NCBI GenBank assembly: GCA_039804025.1
Contig: JBDRZP010000019.1
Location: forward strand, 1 to 38,158
Reading direction: 5' to 3'
Source: a candidate division WOR-3 bacterium
GTDB taxonomy: Bacteria; Hydrothermota; Hydrothermia; Hydrothermales; JAJRUZ01
DNA: 38,158 bases
The notes under the pieces are model-generated. The model was not told where the DNA came from, ran no database searches, and saw only the letters and a program-made list of their open reading frames with translations. Shown here piece by piece: positions 35,301 through 38,158 of the stretch. The stretch's first letter is position 1; each line of letters opens with the position of its first letter. The translations under genes were made by a program, and so were the position numbers.

Positions 35301-35512
35301 GTTCCAGGAGGAACATTTAAAATCACATAATAACCTTGATCATCGGTATAAGCACCCAATTGCGTCCCGGCTAACTTAACTACTGCAAAAGGAAGACCCT
35401 CACCGGTCGTGGCATCTGTTACACGACCGGAAATTTTACCGGTTGTTCCTGCCCATAGGATAGTTAAAAAAACACCTATGAGCAGAAAAATACTTTTTAC
35501 CTTTAGATCCAT
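32330..35512 (-). CDS. TonB-dependent outer-membrane receptor with CarboxypepD-like N-terminal domain
   Basis: 1060 aa. Signal peptide (about 1-22), then a carboxypeptidase regulatory-like beta-sandwich (GKISGRVTDATTGEGLPFA to about residue 105), a probable TonB box EPIVVEA (about 111-117), a plug domain (GLHIRGSRPDEVVYVVNGVE, about 161-180) and a barrel ending in Phe. A very long extracellular loop at about 405-560 carries DIDGDGVDDFDDRDLDGF, a calcium-binding repeat of the thrombospondin type 3 kind. It imports a bulky ligand that cannot be named. No SusD partner is present, unlike Bacteroidetes SusCD pairs. The energising tonB-exbBD genes lie directly upstream. It starts with a strong AAAGGAGG. 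Confidence 0.92.
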   Translation of the reverse strand: MDLKVKSIFLLIGVFLTILWAGTTGKISGRVTDATTGEGLPFAVVKLAGTQLGAYTDDQGYYVILNVPPGTYNIEVTYAGYQPGLVKGVIVEADRTIEVNIGLKPTTVEVEPIVVEAKEKLIRPDLPESRKIMKGEEVTQIPVMNIQSVVEISVGVVERGGLHIRGSRPDEVVYVVNGVEVRDPFTAFTAPGIPLLAMEEAGVSTGGFDVDQGAAAGGTINLVTKGGGEKYDFAYRFSTTNLSFLGDQINGLLNAERGDYIRDFLLGYNRDMKATTGKRHRRDEILNEFSLSGPVPFFNRKTANFLISGDYQTNKGRFPVYSDENKRMKNWGLSFRVDTRPTQYLLLYLTGFYRYERFGLYDPQFRFMPDLTYEFLRKLTSFSGGINWLVAQKYMNEINVGYFVRDQKRNIFEDIDGDGVDDFDDRDLDGFAEIDIDYFKKVYYDSIQGKWIIDNNYWYGIDSVAKMTKVDRKYFNVNEKEGYVELPFYWWEDFVYGFYPGQSAAHPEWWPTDPRAPLNRYGWGQSFVQDFDVIVVKLPDGKIDTFVDMQGRLYPYPIKPDWRFFEYERIDSLPSGSQILDTILSVGNLYLPYPHNFDRDQWGYMRNSHLTFSWKMTAQLTKKTKTAPGHELLVGAEYKKINLMVYDVDFASGGNIYLQMVNPPLSKRPFDTTYTFVDFLNSHKVNPYQVAFYLRDKIEMEGMWARVGVRFDLIDNDGYYSPILESRPQDAFITDPVYGVKYFSEAENTKPYWIVSPRVGVSHPITERDVLHFTYGHYYQIPPYNQTNFNYIVTGAFPIIGNPRLKPEKTVSYELGVKHGFTTDFIIDITAFYKDIQNWARTKFYKVDPLTNVTTFYNEDYGSSRGIGVEIVKRPGGLFIPYLSLNINYTFQVAKGSFSSPYLGYYWQWLGYPLPPKESPLDWDQTHSVNAIFSWIVPQNKRFLGISDWGVTLQFTYGSGFPWTPPIRSERDAIELINARRLPSTKNADLRLFKNFPLWKGNLQVFMDIYNVFNTKNLGGIADENWYDQFKDPEGEVKDLSVWEPRRQTRIGFYFEIGGF

Positions 35513-35528
35513 AAATTTACCTCCTTTT

Positions 35529-36134
35529 CTATTTTGTTAATTTAAATATAAAAGGAATAACAACCCTAACCGAAACAGGGATACCTGCCTGCTTGGCAGG
35601 TTTAAAAATACACTGTAATGCAGCCTTTTCTATAGGTTCTCTAAAAATCTCATTATCAACCACTATGCTCTCAATTTTTACCACCCTTCCATCCGGTCCA
35701 ACTATTACCAATGCCCTACCCTTACCCTGTATACCAAGCTGTCTTGCCACCTCTGGATATTCAGGCTCAACCTTTTTAATTAAAACAGGCTTTTCCTCAA
35801 CTTCATACTCATTGAAAACCTGACCTGGTTCAGGAGTTGGTAGTGTAATATCTTCAATTTCGCCTGTTGTTTCTCCTATAGTCTCTTGAACATTCTCTTC
35901 CTCAGGTTCTGCCTCCTCTATCTCAACTGCTATCTTCGGTTTAGGCGGAGGTTGAGGAAGCTCAAGTTCCATAGTTTCCTGTTGTATATTCTCAACAATT
36001 ATTTCCCTTGCACCCTTCGAAACATACGGATTTACACTTACTTTTAGCCCTAAAAATAAAAGTATAAAAAATATAAAAGTTATTGATAGGGCTATTTGAA
36101 AAATAAGATCATATTTTTCTCTTGGATCAAACAT
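35529..36134 (-). CDS. tonB: TonB energy-transducing protein
   Basis: 201 aa. One membrane helix (about 11-32), a short linker with Pro- and Glu-rich stretches (PQPPPKPK at 60-67, acidic 70-104), and a C-terminal TonB domain (PEYPEVARQLGIQGKGRALV, about 124-143; FKPAKQAGIPV near 177-187). It links the inner-membrane ExbB-ExbD motor to the receptor encoded 16 nt downstream. It has a perfect TTGACA -35 and a -10 box 6 nt before the ATG, so it can be expressed apart from exbB-exbD as a leaderless mRNA. Confidence 0.95.
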   Translation of the reverse strand: MFDPREKYDLIFQIALSITFIFFILLFLGLKVSVNPYVSKGAREIIVENIQQETMELELPQPPPKPKIAVEIEEAEPEEENVQETIGETTGEIEDITLPTPEPGQVFNEYEVEEKPVLIKKVEPEYPEVARQLGIQGKGRALVIVGPDGRVVKIESIVVDNEIFREPIEKAALQCIFKPAKQAGIPVSVRVVIPFIFKLTK

Positions 36135-36140
36135 TTTAGT

Positions 36141-36170
36141 ATTTTAATGCAAAAATTATTAATTTGTCAA
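36141..36170 (-). promoter_or_regulatory. Leaderless-type promoter of tonB
   Basis: A consensus TTGACA (36165-36170), 18-nt spacer and TAAAAT (36141-36146) on the minus strand, with 6 nt to the ATG at 36134. No Shine-Dalgarno lies between. This is the best -35 box in the window. Confidence 0.65.
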
Positions 36171-36179
36171 GTAAAATTT

Positions 36180-36593
36180 TCATTTTTTCTCAAAATCAGT
36201 TCTAAAACTTACCCTTAAAGCCTTTGCACTCCTTAAGGCTTCAGTCACCATATTTACATACCTATACTCCACCCTCTTATCTGCCATTATCATGGTCAAA
36301 AGCTGAGGATCTTCAAAAACAAGTTGTTGAAATTCCCTTTTGATAAAATTTGTATCAGCAGGTAAATCATGAACAAAAATATCTCCCCTGTTAGAAATCC
36401 AGATATAAGCAAGATGCTTGTGCTTTTTAATTCTCTGTGTCTGCTCAGCCTGAGGAAATTGGAGTGTCTTTAAACCCTTTTCCTTTCTAAAAACAGTTGT
36501 TAACATAAAAAATATAATAAGTAAAAAAGCAATATCAGCCATTGAGGCTGTTGGAATAACTGGTCTTGGTTTTTCAATTCTTTCAATTTTCAT
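36180..36593 (-). CDS. exbD: ExbD/TolR-family protein (second copy)
   Basis: 137 aa. Starts with a cytoplasmic tail, then PTASMADIAFLLIIFFMLTT (about 14-33), which carries the proton-pathway Asp20 in the only membrane helix. The periplasmic domain follows (AYIWISNRGDIFVHD, MIMADKRVEYRYVNMVTEAL). It overlaps the first exbD gene by 4 nt. The two copies share the helix almost exactly but differ strongly in the periplasm, so a heteromeric ExbD pair is likely. Confidence 0.93.
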   Translation of the reverse strand: MKIERIEKPRPVIPTASMADIAFLLIIFFMLTTVFRKEKGLKTLQFPQAEQTQRIKKHKHLAYIWISNRGDIFVHDLPADTNFIKREFQQLVFEDPQLLTMIMADKRVEYRYVNMVTEALRSAKALRVSFRTDFEKK

Positions 36594-37096
36594 GCTTCCC
36601 CTCCAATACCTTTAATAGAAATTTTCCTTGGAATTCTCTCATCCTCATCTAATATTCCATTTCCATTCTTATCAAGGAGTCCCTTTTTCCACATTGTTGA
36701 ATCAGCTTTTTCATAGGCAAGTAAAACTTCATCAAATACATCTATCATTACATTGTAAGGTGCCTTAATATTCGTTTTAATAAAAATAACAAGTTTATCA
36801 GGGTTATTGAGTATCTCCTCTTTTATTCTTCCTCTCAATTCACTAAAAGGAGTCTCAGTTAATTCATCCCTTAAGAAAATCCTACCTTCAGGATTTATAA
36901 ATATAGATAAAAGATTCTCCTTTTTTATTTTTACAACACTTTCTTCCGATTTTTCAGGCAAAATAAGTTTTAAGCCTCTATCCCTTGAAAATATTGTGGT
37001 AACCATAAAAAATATGATCAAAAGGAAAGCAATATCAGCCATTGAGGCTGTCGGAATTTCAGGTTCATACTTTATTTTCTTTCCTATAACAGGCAT
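36590..37096 (-). CDS. exbD: ExbD/TolR-family protein with an EF-hand-like loop (first copy)
   Basis: 168 aa. The PTASMADIAFLLIIFFMVTT segment (about 15-34) holds the conserved Asp21. A periplasmic ExbD domain runs to about residue 130. After it comes a C-terminal extension, about 30 residues longer than its neighbour copy, containing LDKNGNGILDEDE. Residues 142-153 fit an EF-hand calcium loop: Asp142, Asn144, Asn146, Gly147, Leu149, Asp150, Glu153. It lies 4 nt after exbB. The loop would face the periplasm. Confidence 0.93.
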   Translation of the reverse strand: MPVIGKKIKYEPEIPTASMADIAFLLIIFFMVTTIFSRDRGLKLILPEKSEESVVKIKKENLLSIFINPEGRIFLRDELTETPFSELRGRIKEEILNNPDKLVIFIKTNIKAPYNVMIDVFDEVLLAYEKADSTMWKKGLLDKNGNGILDEDERIPRKISIKGIGGEA

Positions 37097-37100
37097 ACTA

Positions 37101-37769
37101 TTATTTTACCTTTGATTCAAGAATGTATTCAATTAAAGTATTTGCTGCTTCCTCCATTTCTTTTGAAAAGGCGTTTATCCTGGAGGAGAAAAATGTATGA
37201 AAAATAACAATAGGTGCTGCTATTAAAAGACCTGTTGCTGTTGTAATCAGAGCTTCTGAAATTCCTGAAGCAACAAGGGTAGGCTCCACCTCACCTGCTG
37301 CCGCAACTGCTGCAAAAGCCCTTATCATACCTGTAACTGTCCCCAGGAAACCTAAAATAGGAGCAAGTGTGGTAAAGGAAGCGAGCCATAACATACCCCT
37401 ATCAAGAAAAGCAAGTTCTACAGATGCCCTTCTTGCCACATTTTCCTCAATTATCTCTCTTGTTTCTCCTGCTTTTTCAAGAGCAGCCTGGCAAATTTTC
37501 GCCACAACTGAAGCATTCCTTGAACAAAACTCCATTGCTGCACCAACTCCTTCACTCTCAATGATATCAATTACTTCCACTACAAACTTTCTTGGATTTA
37601 CCCTTAATCTGAATAATGTGTAAAACCTTTCTATAATAACTGCAAGGGCGAGAATTGCTATAATTAAAAGTAGCCACATTACTCCTCCACCTTTATGGAA
37701 ATAATCAACCATTCCCTGAACCACACCTTGTGCCTGATACATTAACAAAATTGGAATTATACCTTTCAT
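37101..37769 (-). CDS. exbB: ExbB/TolQ/MotA-family proton channel protein
   Basis: 222 aa from the ATG at 37769. An in-frame TTG at 37805 coincides with the predicted transcription start, so it is not used. Three membrane segments are seen: VMWLLLIIAILALAVII near residues 31-47, ASFTTLAPILGFLGTVTGM and ITTATGLLIAAPIVIFHTFF. The second and third carry the conserved GTVTGM and TATGL pore motifs. It forms the stator with ExbD and drives TonB with the proton gradient. It heads the run exbB-exbD-exbD-tonB-receptor. Confidence 0.94.
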   Translation of the reverse strand: MKGIIPILLMYQAQGVVQGMVDYFHKGGGVMWLLLIIAILALAVIIERFYTLFRLRVNPRKFVVEVIDIIESEGVGAAMEFCSRNASVVAKICQAALEKAGETREIIEENVARRASVELAFLDRGMLWLASFTTLAPILGFLGTVTGMIRAFAAVAAAGEVEPTLVASGISEALITTATGLLIAAPIVIFHTFFSSRINAFSKEMEEAANTLIEYILESKVK

Positions 37770-37789
37770 TTTAGTTTTTAAAAGGATTT

Positions 37790-37806
37790 TCTGGAATTGA
37801 ACCAAG
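37790..37806 (-). promoter_or_regulatory. T-arm-like motif in the exbB leader
   Basis: The sense strand reads CTTGG-TTCAATT-CCAGA, an exact match to GGTTCAANYCC with four stem pairs (one G-U). It sits at the predicted 5' end of the transcript, about 21 nt before the ATG. Confidence 0.55.
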
Positions 37807-37810
37807 ATGT

Positions 37811-37839
37811 ATTATAAAAAAATTTTTAAAGGTTTTCAA
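37811..37839 (-). promoter_or_regulatory. Promoter of the exbB-tonB-receptor operon
   Basis: TTGAAA (37834-37839), 17-nt spacer and TATAAT (37811-37816) on the minus strand. The start would be near 37804, giving a leader of about 35 nt. It also rules out the TTG start at 37805. Confidence 0.75.
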
Positions 37840-37844
37840 CAACT

Positions 37845-38158
37845 TCATCTTGAGACCCAGTAAAGATAAATAGATGTTGCAAAAAAGGAAAAAACAGCAC
37901 TTATAAGGAAAAGTAAATTTTCTAAAAAAGTGAGTTGAAAAGAATTAAGTAAAATTTCAAAAAGTTCAAAACCTGCCACCTTTAATCTTGGATATACAAA
38001 AATAATTTTATAAAAATGAATCAGAGAAGCAAAAAGGAGAGAAATTGCACCCAACATTGGAAAAAGAGTAAGAAACCTTGGTTTTCTTAAAAGAGAAAGC
38101 ATCCTGGAAAGAATTCCTGAAAAATAAAAAAGAGAAAACATAAATAAAATTGTTCCAG
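37845..38158 (-). CDS. Partial membrane protein of unknown function
   Basis: At least 104 codons are open from the window edge to a TGA at 37845. An ATG at 38141 exists, but the frame stays open upstream of it, so the true start may lie outside the window. Three or so hydrophobic segments are seen (FPMLGAISLLFASLIHFYKI, FLENLLFLISAVFSFFATSI). No family is recognised. It ends 6 nt before the exbB -35 box and is probably the last gene of a separate unit. Confidence 0.6.
   Translation of the reverse strand, partial: GTILFMFSLFYFSGILSRMLSLLRKPRFLTLFPMLGAISLLFASLIHFYKIIFVYPRLKVAGFELFEILLNSFQLTFLENLLFLISAVFSFFATSIYLYWVSR

Noticed and set aside
37770-37805. TTG start of exbB at 37805
   Set aside because: It coincides with the predicted transcription start and with the leader motif. 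The ATG at 37769 fits family length.

Overview
The window is AT-rich bacterial DNA, densely packed, with short overlaps between genes. TonB/ExbB/ExbD, a TonB-dependent receptor, a PorV/PorQ-type barrel and several secreted proteins with type IX secretion (T9SS)-like C-terminal domains point to a diderm of the FCB group or a neighbouring candidate phylum (WOR-3/Stahlbacteria-like lineages come to mind). That placement is inference. No mobile element, CRISPR array or prophage is visible.

Region 1 (1-13295, minus strand) is one continuous block: rpsL, rpsG, fusA, tuf, rpsJ, rplC, rplD, rplW, rplB, rpsS, rplV, rpsC, rplP, rpmC, then directly mreB, mreC, mreD, PBP2 and rodA (cut by the window edge). 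The str and S10 operons are joined. The usual continuation after rpmC (rpsQ, rplN and so on) is replaced by the rod-shape and elongasome genes, so ribosome synthesis and cell elongation share one transcript. EF-Tu has a rebuilt switch I and a Cys4 cluster, and EF-G has altered domain IV tip loops.

Region 2 (13390-20522, plus strand) starts with tRNA-Thr(GGT). Thirteen bases after it comes a fused TsaC-protein arginine phosphatase gene, then purM, gyrA, a membrane-associated unknown, a zinc amidase, malate dehydrogenase and a small coiled-coil membrane protein. Region 3 (20539-23198, minus) holds DppA, a small two-TM protein and a TPR/periplasmic-binding lipid- or wall-related protein. Region 4 (23287-37839, minus) is a cell-surface block: exbB, two exbD, tonB, a TonB-dependent receptor, three large secreted proteins, a PorV-like barrel and a TPR lipoprotein. 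It is closed by the only convincing intrinsic terminator seen.

The most interesting cross-cutting signal is in the gene leaders. Five of them (rpsL, tuf, mdh, exbB and the secreted Asp-box protein) carry, just after a -10 box, the sequence GGTTCAANYCC on the sense strand. This is the universal T-arm signature of tRNA, and in two cases it sits in a perfect 5-bp stem with a 7-nt loop. By eye I found no other full match on either strand. A second promoter class places the -10 box only 5-6 nt before the ATG and predicts leaderless mRNAs (tonB, the DUF3098-like gene, the coiled-coil gene, the TPR gene and possibly a tiny ORF before gyrA).
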